Source: Deltaproteobacteria bacterium (GTDB lineage Bacteria; Myxococcota; XYA12-FULL-58-9). Taken from it: DNA of 33,894 nt. Where the stretch lies: NCBI GenBank assembly GCA_016218825.1, contig JACRCV010000076.1, positions 1 to 33,894 of the forward strand, read 5' to 3'. Made by a program: the position numbers and the translations under genes. Of the stretch, positions 14,154 through 21,775 are shown piece by piece. How positions within the stretch are numbered: position 1 is the first letter of the stretch; every line of letters starts with the position of its first letter. The notes beneath the pieces are model-generated. The model was not told the origin of the DNA and made no database searches. It saw only the letters and a list, made by a program, of their open reading frames with translations.

Positions 14154-15152
14154 TCAACGCGACTCGCCGACGAACCCGTGAGGCAGCAGGGCGATGACCT
14201 CGCGGCGCACCTCGTCGGGCGTCTTGCCGCTGGTGTCGACGACCAGGTCGTAGCTCGCGGTGTCGCGGTAGTCGACGCCGTAGAGCGACAGGAACCGGTC
14301 GCGATCGACGTCGTCACGTGCCGCGATCTCGTCGAAGCGCCGCGCCACGTCCTCGGCGCCCGGCAGCTCGAGGCCCGAGAGCGCCTGCACGCACTCGGCC
14401 ATGCCGAGCGCCGGGTCGTGCGGCACCACGCGGTCGAGGGCGTCCTTCGCTTGCGGAGACAGCTCGCGGTTCACGAAGCGCAGCGCCTGCTCGCGCGGCG
14501 CGCAGCCGAGATACACCGTGACGATGTTTTGGCGGCCGAGACGGCGCAGGAACTGGCCCAGGTGCCCCGCGAGGCGGCTGTCGAGTGCGGCCAAGCGCGT
14601 CGTGCCTCCGGCTTCGGTCGGCGTCGAGCCGGAGGCGATCGCTTGGCAGGCGGCATAGTCGATCTGGCGATCGACGTCCGGCATCGTTTTCAACATCCGC
14701 CCCATCTCTTCGACCGTGACGCCCCGCGCCGCCGCCATCTTGCGCACCGAGGCCTTGCCGACCGAGGTCGCCTCGCCCCCCATCGCCGCCGCCAACGCCG
14801 TCGCCAGCGTGCCCTTGCCGGTCGCCTGGTCGCCGCCGATCAACACGACCGGCGAGTCGGAGAACATCGCCTGCAGCGCCTCGATCGCCTCGGGCCCGGC
14901 CACCTTAGTAAAGGCGGCCTCGAAGCGCGTCCGCTCCAGCTTCTCCCCCATGCCGGCCGGGCTCATCATTCTGGTCATGCCCGCCGCGCCCCGCGCCCGT
15001 TTCGGGATCGTGCCGCCGGAGGAGGGTGGCGGCGGCTCGCGCAGAGGCTTCTTGCCCGTCTTTTTCGGGGACCCGTCGTTCGGGGGTCGCACCTCGAGCG
15101 CGCCGCTCTGCTCGGTGCGTACACGTTCCCCTTTGGCGACCAGGCGGTCCAT
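14154..15152 (-). CDS. Cytidylate kinase-like protein
   Basis: A 332-residue protein whose central and C-terminal parts resemble the cytidylate kinase-like family. A P-loop lies in LIGGDQATGKGTLATALAAA, followed by SVGKASVRKMAAARGVTVEEMGRML, an IDYAACQAIASG segment, DSRLAGHL and a final YGVDYRDTASYDLVVDTSGK. The N-terminal ~100 residues are Lys/Pro/Arg-rich and probably disordered (KKTGKKPLREPPPPSSGG). The start is uncertain: ATG at 15152 is used, a GTG at 15209 extends it, and an internal Met near the kinase domain is possible. The actual substrate is unknown; a true CMP kinase is shorter. Its 3' end abuts the rplU promoter. Confidence 0.7.
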   Translation of the reverse strand: MDRLVAKGERVRTEQSGALEVRPPNDGSPKKTGKKPLREPPPPSSGGTIPKRARGAAGMTRMMSPAGMGEKLERTRFEAAFTKVAGPEAIEALQAMFSDSPVVLIGGDQATGKGTLATALAAAMGGEATSVGKASVRKMAAARGVTVEEMGRMLKTMPDVDRQIDYAACQAIASGSTPTEAGGTTRLAALDSRLAGHLGQFLRRLGRQNIVTVYLGCAPREQALRFVNRELSPQAKDALDRVVPHDPALGMAECVQALSGLELPGAEDVARRFDEIAARDDVDRDRFLSLYGVDYRDTASYDLVVDTSGKTPDEVRREVIALLPHGFVGESR

Positions 15153-15232
15153 GGTGCCATTATCGCACGGTTCTCCGGATCGTTGCTGCGGGTTCTCAAC
15201 CCCCGGCACCGTGGTATGGTGCGAAGGTGTAA

Positions 15233-15270
15233 TCTTCTCGCGGCGGGCGGTCCCCCGTGAACGGTGACGC
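15233..15270 (-). repeat. Dispersed palindromic element, copy 1 (truncated)
   Basis: Read on the minus strand, this matches the left end of the element family found also near 19.0, 24.8, 27.6 and 33.8 kb: CACCGTTCACGGGGGACC, then GCCCGCCGCGAGAAGA. Only about 38 bp are present. It lies between the divergent kinase-like gene and the envelope-protein gene. Confidence 0.75.
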
Positions 15271-15309
15271 GAAGGTTTCTCGGGCTCGAGGCACTGCGCA
15301 TGCGTAGGA
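15269..15309 (+). promoter_or_regulatory. Shared upstream motif, copy A (ECF module)
   Basis: A 41-bp sequence beginning GCGAAGGTTT and containing CGGGCTCG, CACTGCG and TAGGA. It matches 17916-17956 at 33 of 41 positions. This copy overlaps the start of the envelope-protein gene that precedes the sigma factor; the other copy precedes the Cys-rich lipoprotein. That is what an ECF-dependent promoter serving its own module could look like. I cannot assign the -35 and -10 elements with confidence, and the overlap with the ATG at 15300 would require a nearly leaderless transcript. Confidence 0.45.
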
Positions 15310-16298
15310 CCGCGTCAGCGGCGCTGGCGATTGGCTTGGCGTGGGCGGCGAACACCGCCCTGGGAGCGTCTTACGTCGTGCCCCTCGTCGTTCAGACCGA
15401 GGACCAGGCTTTGCGCCCCGAGATCTGCGCCCTGTTCACCGCGCTCAGCCTCGCGACCGGCTTCGACGTGCAAGACGGGACCGGCCACGACCGGCCGTGG
15501 ACCGCGGCAGCGACCGCGAACGACGGCGCCCTGCGCGTGGCCCTCAAGAGCCCCGAAGGCCGCCTGCGGGCCGAGAAGACCCTCGCCGCCCGTGACGCCT
15601 GCGCCGACACCATCGAAGTCCTGACCATCCTCCTCGCCGCACACCTGCCGCTGTTCGCCGCCGAGACCAACGCCGCGCCCGCCCCCGCCGCCTCGAGACC
15701 CGAAGCCGCGCCCCGCCCCGCCGCCCTCGATGCCCCCGCAAGCGCGATCCCGCCTGCGCCCCCGCCGGCGTTGCAGACCGTGCGGTTGTCGCTCGCACCC
15801 ACCCTGGTCGTGCCCGGCTCGCGACCACGCGGGCTCGCGACCTTGGGCGCCGAGGCGCGAATCGAACCGCTCGGCGTCGGGCTCGCTGTGGGGCTCTTTG
15901 GCGGCGTGAGGGTCGGGCTGGGCTACAACCGCCAGGCGCTTCACCCCGGCACCCTGACGATCACCGAGCTCGCCCCGGCCCTCATAGGCGGCGTCGAGAT
16001 GTGGCGCGCCGGCCATTTCACCCTTCGCGGCGGCGCCAGCGTCGGTGTGCGGGTCACCGACGGCGCGGTCAGCGGGCTCGCCCAGGACGGCTCGGCGAGG
16101 CTCACCGCCGCCGAGCTCGGCGTGCTCTTCGAAGCGGTCTTCGAAGTCGCACACCCGCTGGCGCTCGCCGCCGGAGTCTCGGCGGGGCGCCTGTTGCCGC
16201 GTCCGGGGTTCGCGGTGGCCGGCAAGGGCCGGGTGTTCTCGACCCCCGAGGTGCTCGGGGCCGCGCACCTCGGGCTCTTGTGGAGCCCGTGGTCGTGA
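15300..16298 (+). CDS. Predicted periplasmic or outer-membrane protein of an ECF module
   Basis: A 332-residue protein with a signal peptide (MRRTASAALAIGLAWAANTA, cleavage probably after LGA). A region to about residue 125 resembles no family I know. A Pro/Ala-rich linker follows (PPAPPPALQ and neighbours). The C-terminal half is Gly-rich with alternating hydrophobic strands (VGLAVGLFGGVRVGLGY, FTLRGGASVGVRV, LALAAGVSAGRLLP), compatible with an outer-membrane beta-barrel. I chose the ATG at 15300 to give a clean signal peptide; a start at 15264 would precede it. It overlaps the sigma-factor GTG by 4 bp, so the two are in one operon. Its function is unknown. Confidence 0.75.
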   Translation: MRRTASAALAIGLAWAANTALGASYVVPLVVQTEDQALRPEICALFTALSLATGFDVQDGTGHDRPWTAAATANDGALRVALKSPEGRLRAEKTLAARDACADTIEVLTILLAAHLPLFAAETNAAPAPAASRPEAAPRPAALDAPASAIPPAPPPALQTVRLSLAPTLVVPGSRPRGLATLGAEARIEPLGVGLAVGLFGGVRVGLGYNRQALHPGTLTITELAPALIGGVEMWRAGHFTLRGGASVGVRVTDGAVSGLAQDGSARLTAAELGVLFEAVFEVAHPLALAAGVSAGRLLPRPGFAVAGKGRVFSTPEVLGAAHLGLLWSPWS

Positions 16299-16855
16299 GC
16301 AGGACAGCGTCGGCACCGCTCGAGCTCGCGGCCGTGGTGCGCGACCACTACGACTTCGTGTGCTCCATCACCCACCGGCTGGCCGGGCCGGGCCTCGACG
16401 TCGACGACCTGGTGCAGGAGGTGTTCGTGGTGGTGCACCGCCGCCTCGACTCGGTGCGCGAGCCCGAACGGCTGCGGGCCTGGTTGTACGGCGTCTGCCG
16501 GCGGGTGGTGGCGGGCGAGCGGCGCAAGATCCGAGTGCGCGCCGCGCTTCGCGCCCTGTGGGGCGGACCCACGCCGCCACCGGCAGTCGCGACCCCGGAG
16601 CGCGAGGCCTCGCAGACCGAGCTCGAGCGCCGTCTGTACGCGGCGCTCTTGGAGCTGTCGCCGCGCCGGCGCGAGGTCCTGATTCTGTTCGCGCTCGAAG
16701 AGATGAGCGGCAAGGAGATCGCAGCGCTGCTCGACATCCCCGAGGCGACGGTCTGGACGCGGCTGCACGCGGCGCGCAAGGACCTCCTCCAGCGCCTGAA
16801 CCAAGGCGGCGACCAGAACCAGTCGGTGCGGGAGTATCTGCAATGGAACAACTAG
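16295..16855 (+). CDS. ECF-type RNA polymerase sigma factor (sigma-70 family)
   Basis: A 186-residue ECF sigma factor. Region 2 runs through VRDHYDFVCSITHRLAGPG and DVDDLVQEVFVVVHRRLDSV, then LRAWLYGVCRRVVAGERRK, the usual -10-binding helix region. After a Pro-rich linker, region 4 contains LLELSPRRREVLILFALEEM and GKEIAALLDIPEATVWTRLHAARK, the -35-binding helix-turn-helix. The GTG at 16295 overlaps the preceding stop by 4 bp. Its 3' end overlaps the downstream FecR-like gene by 13 bp. I infer that it controls the genes with the shared motif at 15269 and 17916. Confidence 0.93.
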   Translation: MSRTASAPLELAAVVRDHYDFVCSITHRLAGPGLDVDDLVQEVFVVVHRRLDSVREPERLRAWLYGVCRRVVAGERRKIRVRAALRALWGGPTPPPAVATPEREASQTELERRLYAALLELSPRRREVLILFALEEMSGKEIAALLDIPEATVWTRLHAARKDLLQRLNQGGDQNQSVREYLQWNN

Positions 16856-17898
16856 AACCGAGCGCCAACGACAACGCCGAGCTCGTGAAGCTCGCGGCGC
16901 GGCTGCGCGAGCTCAGCCCCAAGCGAGCCTTCGCCCCGCCGCGGATCGACGCGATCCTCGCCGTAGCCAACCACCGGAGCACCACCCGGACGCTGCACCG
17001 CCGCTGGGCGTTCGCGACCGCGACCCTGGCCGCCGCTTCCATTCTTCTGATCTTGGCAACGAGACCGGACCTCGACCGCTCCAATTCCCACACCGACGAT
17101 CTCGCGAGCCGCGCGCCCGCCACATCGGCCCATGACATCGTGCTCGTGAACCCGTCGGCCGAGTCGGTGCTCTTCGACCTCGGGCCAAAGGTCGGACGCC
17201 TCCTCGCCCGCCCGCAGTCCCGGTTCGCGTACGACCCCGAGCGCCGCTGCGTGACGCTCGCGAGCGGCACGGTCGTGCTCCACATCTTCCCGAACAACGA
17301 GGGTTTTCGGGTGGTCACCGCCGGCGTCGAGGTGGAGGTCAAGGGCACGCTGTTCTCGGTGGCGGCGGAGTCCGACGCGGTCGTGGTGTGGCGCGGCACG
17401 GTGCAGAAGCGACGCCTGGGCGGCGGGGCGCCGGAGCTCATCGCCGGCAGCGGGCAACACCGCGACCTGACGGCGCAAGATCTCGAGCGTCTCGGGGTCG
17501 CGGTCTTGGGCGAAGGCGGAGCGGACGCGACCCGGCGGGCAGCGGCGCGGACGGAGGTGCGATCTCGGCCGATCGCGACCGGCGCGGAGGAGGGCGCAAA
17601 CGAGGCGACCGACGTCGAGCGCGACTTGGTGTTGCAGGCGCAAGCCGCGGTGGCCGAGGGTCGTCTCGCCGACGCGCGCCGGCTCCTGGAAGAACATCGC
17701 GCTCGGTTCCCGGACGGCGTGCTCGCCGAGGAGGCCGAGCTGCTCCTGTTTCGCACCTGCCTGATGCTCAGCGACGCCGCGGCGGCGCTTCATCACGGTG
17801 AAGAATTTCTGTCGAAGTTCGCGGGGTCCGGGAGCGCCGCCGACGTCGCGGCGATGCTCCGCAAGGTCCGGGAGGGGGATCTGTCGGGCGGCCGGTGA
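16843..17898 (+). CDS. FecR-like membrane protein with C-terminal TPR-like helices
   Basis: A 351-residue protein, the likely partner of the ECF sigma factor. An N-terminal cytoplasmic part of about 60 residues (LVKLAARLRELSPKRAF) could bind the sigma factor. One membrane span lies near WAFATATLAAASILLILAT. A FecR domain follows, with LASGTVVLHIFPNNEG, VTAGVEVEVKGTLFSV and VVVWRGTVQKR. The C-terminus is helical and TPR-like (AQAAVAEGRLADARRLLEEH, then RFPDGVLAEEAELLL). The ATG at 16843 gives a 13-bp overlap with the sigma gene. Whether it is an inhibitor or an activator cannot be told from sequence. Confidence 0.82.
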   Translation: MEQLEPSANDNAELVKLAARLRELSPKRAFAPPRIDAILAVANHRSTTRTLHRRWAFATATLAAASILLILATRPDLDRSNSHTDDLASRAPATSAHDIVLVNPSAESVLFDLGPKVGRLLARPQSRFAYDPERRCVTLASGTVVLHIFPNNEGFRVVTAGVEVEVKGTLFSVAAESDAVVVWRGTVQKRRLGGGAPELIAGSGQHRDLTAQDLERLGVAVLGEGGADATRRAAARTEVRSRPIATGAEEGANEATDVERDLVLQAQAAVAEGRLADARRLLEEHRARFPDGVLAEEAELLLFRTCLMLSDAAAALHHGEEFLSKFAGSGSAADVAAMLRKVREGDLSGGR

Positions 17899-17915
17899 TC
17901 TTTCGTTGGCGACCA

Positions 17916-17956
17916 GCGAAGGTTTGCCGGGCTCGCGTCACTGCGGCGGCATAGGA
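17916..17956 (+). promoter_or_regulatory. Shared upstream motif, copy B (ECF module)
   Basis: A second copy of the 41-bp motif, 33/41 identical to 15269-15309, ending in CATAGGA. It lies 20 bp before the ATG at 17976 of the Cys-rich lipoprotein gene, a plausible promoter position. CGTC within it resembles a common ECF -10 core. Confidence 0.5.
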
Positions 17957-17975
17957 TTCAATGAAGGAGCGCACG

Positions 17976-19007
17976 ATGACGAGAGCGATGCGGCTGTGGA
18001 CGGTGGTCTTCGCGTGGCACATGAGCGCCTGTGGCGAGGCGGTGCGCGTCATCGGCGACGCGAACCGCGGCACCCAGACGGGGATGCTGGGGGCGGCGTG
18101 CCACCAGGACGGCACCTGCGACGACGGCTGGGCTTGCGTCGAGAGCACCTGCGGCGTGGCCTGCACCTTCGGGATGGATCAAACGTGCAACGACCTCGCC
18201 GTCGCCTCGGCGCTCTGGGGCGCCTGCAACGAGGACGGCACCTGTCGCTGCAATCCGGGCTTCGCGCCGAGCGCCACCACCGGGCGCTGCAGCCCGACCC
18301 CGGAGACGGCGGTGATCGGCGACGCCTGTGAGAGCGACGCCGAGTGCGGCGCCGGCTTCGTTTGCTGGCACGATCGCTGGGGTCTGGCGTGGCTGCCGGA
18401 GGGCTACTGTCTGTTGGGGACGGCCTATGGGGGTCCGGCGATGTTCACCGACGCGATGCCGTGCCCGGCGGGGAGCATCTGGTCGCCCATCCCGATCCTG
18501 CAGGCGCCGGGCACGTGCCTCGACGTCTGCGCCGCTCCGGCCGACTGCCGTGAAGGTTACCTGTGCGACGTGGTCGAGCTCTTCCCCGGTGAGGCCGGCT
18601 CGCCGGTGAGCGCCGCGCCGGTGTGCTGGCCGCCGGTGCCGGCGCCGATGCCGGCGTCGATGAAGGGCTACGAGCTCTACAGCCGCGAGGTCGGCGCCGG
18701 CCGCTGGTTCTACACTTTGATCACCGGCACCAATCGCCTGAAGACCTGCGAGGAGATCGTGTCGACCGGCGGGCGCGACCTCACCACCGACGGCTGGGTC
18801 CGGGTCACGGTGCTCGAGACCGAATCCGCGGAGGCCTGGATGGACTACTTGCCGCTCGGCAGCGACGTCGTGTGGCTCGCCGGTCCGAGCTGGGAGGCGG
18901 CGCCGGGTGAGAGCTGCGGCACGTCGTTGCCGCCGGCCGAGGTCGTCGCCGCGGTGCGAAGCTACTGCGAGGCGCGGGGCATCAACCTGGGCGTCGTCGG
19001 CGGGTAG
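17976..19007 (+). CDS. Cys-rich predicted lipoprotein of unknown function
   Basis: A 343-residue secreted protein. The N-terminus (MTRAMRLWTVVFAWHMSACG) has a short hydrophobic stretch and a lipobox-like MSAC, so lipid attachment at Cys is likely. The following 200 residues are Cys-rich in EGF-like spacings (CHQDGTCDDGWACVEST, CNEDGTCRCNPGF, CESDAECGAGFVC, CAAPADCREGYLC), a pattern common in myxobacterial surface proteins. The last 130 residues lack most Cys and resemble no family I know. I chose the ATG at 17976 because AAGGAG lies 7 bp upstream; an ATG at 17961 would precede the ribosome site. The shared ECF-module motif lies just upstream. Confidence 0.75.
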   Translation: MTRAMRLWTVVFAWHMSACGEAVRVIGDANRGTQTGMLGAACHQDGTCDDGWACVESTCGVACTFGMDQTCNDLAVASALWGACNEDGTCRCNPGFAPSATTGRCSPTPETAVIGDACESDAECGAGFVCWHDRWGLAWLPEGYCLLGTAYGGPAMFTDAMPCPAGSIWSPIPILQAPGTCLDVCAAPADCREGYLCDVVELFPGEAGSPVSAAPVCWPPVPAPMPASMKGYELYSREVGAGRWFYTLITGTNRLKTCEEIVSTGGRDLTTDGWVRVTVLETESAEAWMDYLPLGSDVVWLAGPSWEAAPGESCGTSLPPAEVVAAVRSYCEARGINLGVVGG

Positions 19008-19019
19008 CGCGGGCGTAAG

Positions 19020-19082
19020 CGTTCACGGGGTCATCACGATGGCTCTCGTAACCGGCCGTAGACGCGAAGTCCCCCGTGAACG
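19020..19082. repeat. Dispersed palindromic element, copy 2 (internal deletion form)
   Basis: CGTTCACGGGG (19020-19030) and CCCCGTGAACG (19072-19082) form a perfect 11-bp inverted repeat around a 41-bp core. On the minus strand it reads GTTACCGTTCACGGGGGAC, then CGCGTCTACGGCCGGTTACG and AGAGCCATCGTGATGACCCC. So it has the left end seen in copies 3-5 joined to the right part seen in copies 3 and 5, without the middle. It sits between two convergent genes and could also act as a bidirectional transcription stop. Confidence 0.85.
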
Positions 19083-19094
19083 GTAACGCGCGAT

Positions 19095-19397
19095 CTACGG
19101 GCTGCCGACGTACCGCGCGGTGAGGGGGTCGACGATCTCGAACTTGCCGAGCAGCGCCGGGAGCGCGGCGAGGTCTTGGATCGGCACCGGTGTGACGAGG
19201 CGGTACATGCTGCCGAACTTCTCCACCGCGCCGGTCACGTAGACGAGCGGCGCCGGCGCCGGCACCACCGGGTTGACCTGGCCGTCGCGATGGACCTCGT
19301 AGAGCATCACCTCGGTCGGATTGATCTGGACGAAGAAGCGGTCGACGCCGGTCACCTGCCAGTCCAACATCCCCACCGCCAGCACCTGGAGCATCAT
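19095..19397 (-). CDS. Small protein of unknown function (100 aa), end of an operon
   Basis: A 100-residue protein starting MMLQVLAVGMLDWQVTGVDR. It has no signal peptide or transmembrane segment and no motif I recognise. Hydrophobic and polar residues alternate (FFVQINPTEVMLYEVHRDG, YVTGAVEKFGSMYRLVTPVP), suggesting a small beta fold. The ATG at 19397 overlaps the stop of the upstream DUF3626-like gene (ATGA), so the two are probably co-translated and may act together, perhaps as partner or immunity-like protein. That last point is a guess from arrangement only. Confidence 0.7.
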   Translation of the reverse strand: MMLQVLAVGMLDWQVTGVDRFFVQINPTEVMLYEVHRDGQVNPVVPAPAPLVYVTGAVEKFGSMYRLVTPVPIQDLAALPALLGKFEIVDPLTARYVGSP

Positions 19398-21757
19398 GGC
19401 GCCGCCGGCTCCGCGGCCACGACCTCGTAGCCGATGAGCTTGGCGCCGTCGTGCCAGCCCAACACCTTGATGCCGTTGTTGCGCATGAACCGGCGCAGCT
19501 TGTCCTCGTACGGGGTGTTCTTCAGCTGCAGGCTCATCACGACGCGGTCGACGTCGCGGTTGAACTGCATGACGCCGTGGACCTGGGCCTCGATGTAGCC
19601 CCAGCTGGCGCTCCCGCCCTTCGGGGTGCCGAGCGCCGCGTCCACGAGCTCGCGCACGTGGCCATCGTCGATGGCGCCGCTCGCGAGGACGTGCGCCGCG
19701 TCGAACGCCGTGCCGGTCGCCTCCGGCCCGGCGCCCGAGGAGTTGCCGGCGGTGAAGGTGATGCGGGCGTTCACCTCGGGCTTCAGCACGAAGTAGCAGC
19801 TGCCGTAGCTGATCGCGGCGCCGGTCGCCGAGCCGCGGGCGTTGGAGCCGCCGTACTTCGGGCGCTGGCCGGCGAGGTAGGGCTGCAGCTGGTTGATGGC
19901 GTCCACCAGCTCCGCGGGCGACGTCATGCTCCGGGTGCGCTCGGCCACGGTGCGGAGGTCGGCCACGGTCACCGAGTACGGCCGCTCCGGGAAGTAGCGA
20001 CTGATGACGGTGCGCAGCTTGCCGGCCAATTCGGGGGCGAGAAACGAGCTGTCGTTCAGGCCGCCGCCCCTGAGGAAGCCGAGGAGCCGCTCGAGGTGCG
20101 CGGGTGATTGGCCCAGTCGTCTGAGGTTGTCGGCGGCCGCGTAGATCGCAGTGACTCGGATGGCGCCGTCGGTGGTCACGAGCAGGCCGCGGGTCACCAG
20201 GTCGGTGAGCACCGCCTGGGTGTCGGCCGGCAAGCCGGCGAGCGGCAAGCTGCCCTGCCGGTCGACCGCGTACGTGGCCCGCTCCAACGCCAGGCAGGTC
20301 TCTTGGGCCTTCTGGTAGGCCTCGGAGTGCCGCCGCCAGGTGGGCTCGATGCCCGCATAGGTGAGCCGGCCGTCGGTGACCGTGATGACGCCGGCGCTCG
20401 CGAGTGAGTCGACCAACCCTCTGACGTAGTCGCCGGCCTCGGCGAGCTTCACCTCGGTCTTGCCGCGGAGGCATCTGATCAGATCCTGGAGCTTGCGTTC
20501 CTGGGTCGCGAGCGGGTCGAGGATCTTCCGCTCGGCCTCGTAGCATGCCCGGAGTGTCGCCTTGGTCACCCGCCCGTCCGGGGCGCTCAGGACGCCGGCC
20601 TCGATCTTGGCGCGCAACAGCTCGCGGACCGCCGGCTCGAGCTCCGCGACCGACAGCGACAGGCTCGCCATCTTGTCGGGAGTCAGCAGGCCGTTGACGA
20701 CCGCCAGCTCGCGGGCCCGCTTCTCCGCGTCGCCGCTCGCCGCGCTGCGCGCCGCCTCGAGCGTCGGGATGTCGATGCTGCCGTCTCTTGGTGACAGCTT
20801 CGCCGCCGCGAGCCACTCGCTCACCATCGTGCGCCAGGTCTCGGCCAACGCCGACAGCTTGATGGCGCCGTTCGGCCCGAGGCCCATCCCGGTCATGAGG
20901 TCGTTGACCAACGTTGGATCGATGACCTTGCCCCGGGCCTCGAACATCTCGGCGAGGTCGGTCTTGGCGTCGCCGCCGCCGTTGAGGCCGGGGATCTGGT
21001 CGATGCGCGCCGCCTCGTCCCGCAAGTCGGTCGGCAGGTTGGCGAACGGCTGCTTCTCGAAGCCGCTCATGAAGATGGTCTGCTCCCATTGGTAGCGCGA
21101 GCCGCCGGCGTACGCCGAGCTCGATCCCGAAGTGATGCCGACCTCGAACTGGGTGCGGTAGCGGTCGTCGGCGAGGAAGGCGTCGATCAGGTGCTGGTCG
21201 CGGCTGACGGCGATCTTGTAGTTGGCGTCGTCGGCGCTGGTGGTCTTTCCCAGCGCCTTGTCGGGCGAGAAGTTGATGGTGACCGGCGAGCTCCGGAAGT
21301 GGGCGAGCACTCGGTCGACGATCTCCGCCGAATAGCCGAGCCGCGTGAGTCGACTGACCAGCGCGCTCTTGGCCGCATCGGAGCGCTGTTTGGCGAGGGT
21401 GCGCATCTTGGTGACGACCTCGCGCTGCGTGGCGTCGAGGGTGTCGAGCTGACCCTTGAGCGCCGCCTCGGTCGGCGGGCGGGTGGCGGTGCTGAGGACC
21501 CCGGCGAGCGGGCCGGAGACCGGGACGCCGCCGGCGGTCGGGCGACCGGGATCGACGCTGTCGCCGCGAACCTTGCCGGCGATGGCTTGGAGCGCCGCGG
21601 CCCCCTCGGGGCTGAGCGCCAGCTCGCCGTGCGCGATGCGGTCCTTGGCTGCGTCGACCTCGGCCTCGGTGAGGACGCCCTTGTCGGCGTCGGTGTCGAT
21701 GATCCGGGCGGTGTTTTGCTCGGCACCGGCGGTGAGGTTATTGATCGGGATGCCCAT
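19394..21757 (-). CDS. DUF3626-like protein with a large repetitive insertion
   Basis: A 787-residue protein. An EF-hand-like acidic stretch (DTDADKGVLTEAE) lies at residues 21-33. Residues about 190-245 (LADDRYRTQFEVGITSGSSS, YQWEQTIFMSGF) and 630-775 (RPKYGGSNARG, ISYGSCYFVL, GYIEAQVHGVMQFNRDVDRV, VLGWHDG) resemble the two halves of DUF3626 as I recall it. Between them about 385 residues carry at least five degenerate units of the form G-[LV]-[LIV]-x3-DG-x-[IVL]. There is no signal peptide. The ATG at 21757 follows GGAG. It lies 18 bp after the upstream 403-residue gene. Biochemical function is unknown. Confidence 0.65.
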   Translation of the reverse strand: MGIPINNLTAGAEQNTARIIDTDADKGVLTEAEVDAAKDRIAHGELALSPEGAAALQAIAGKVRGDSVDPGRPTAGGVPVSGPLAGVLSTATRPPTEAALKGQLDTLDATQREVVTKMRTLAKQRSDAAKSALVSRLTRLGYSAEIVDRVLAHFRSSPVTINFSPDKALGKTTSADDANYKIAVSRDQHLIDAFLADDRYRTQFEVGITSGSSSAYAGGSRYQWEQTIFMSGFEKQPFANLPTDLRDEAARIDQIPGLNGGGDAKTDLAEMFEARGKVIDPTLVNDLMTGMGLGPNGAIKLSALAETWRTMVSEWLAAAKLSPRDGSIDIPTLEAARSAASGDAEKRARELAVVNGLLTPDKMASLSLSVAELEPAVRELLRAKIEAGVLSAPDGRVTKATLRACYEAERKILDPLATQERKLQDLIRCLRGKTEVKLAEAGDYVRGLVDSLASAGVITVTDGRLTYAGIEPTWRRHSEAYQKAQETCLALERATYAVDRQGSLPLAGLPADTQAVLTDLVTRGLLVTTDGAIRVTAIYAAADNLRRLGQSPAHLERLLGFLRGGGLNDSSFLAPELAGKLRTVISRYFPERPYSVTVADLRTVAERTRSMTSPAELVDAINQLQPYLAGQRPKYGGSNARGSATGAAISYGSCYFVLKPEVNARITFTAGNSSGAGPEATGTAFDAAHVLASGAIDDGHVRELVDAALGTPKGGSASWGYIEAQVHGVMQFNRDVDRVVMSLQLKNTPYEDKLRRFMRNNGIKVLGWHDGAKLIGYEVVAAEPAAP

Positions 21758-21775
21758 GGTTGCTCCGCGGTGCCT

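Noticed and set aside
14154-15152. Calling the kinase-like gene a true cmk
   Set aside because: It is much longer than CMP kinases and has a disordered N-terminal extension; only the cytidylate-kinase-like fold can be supported.
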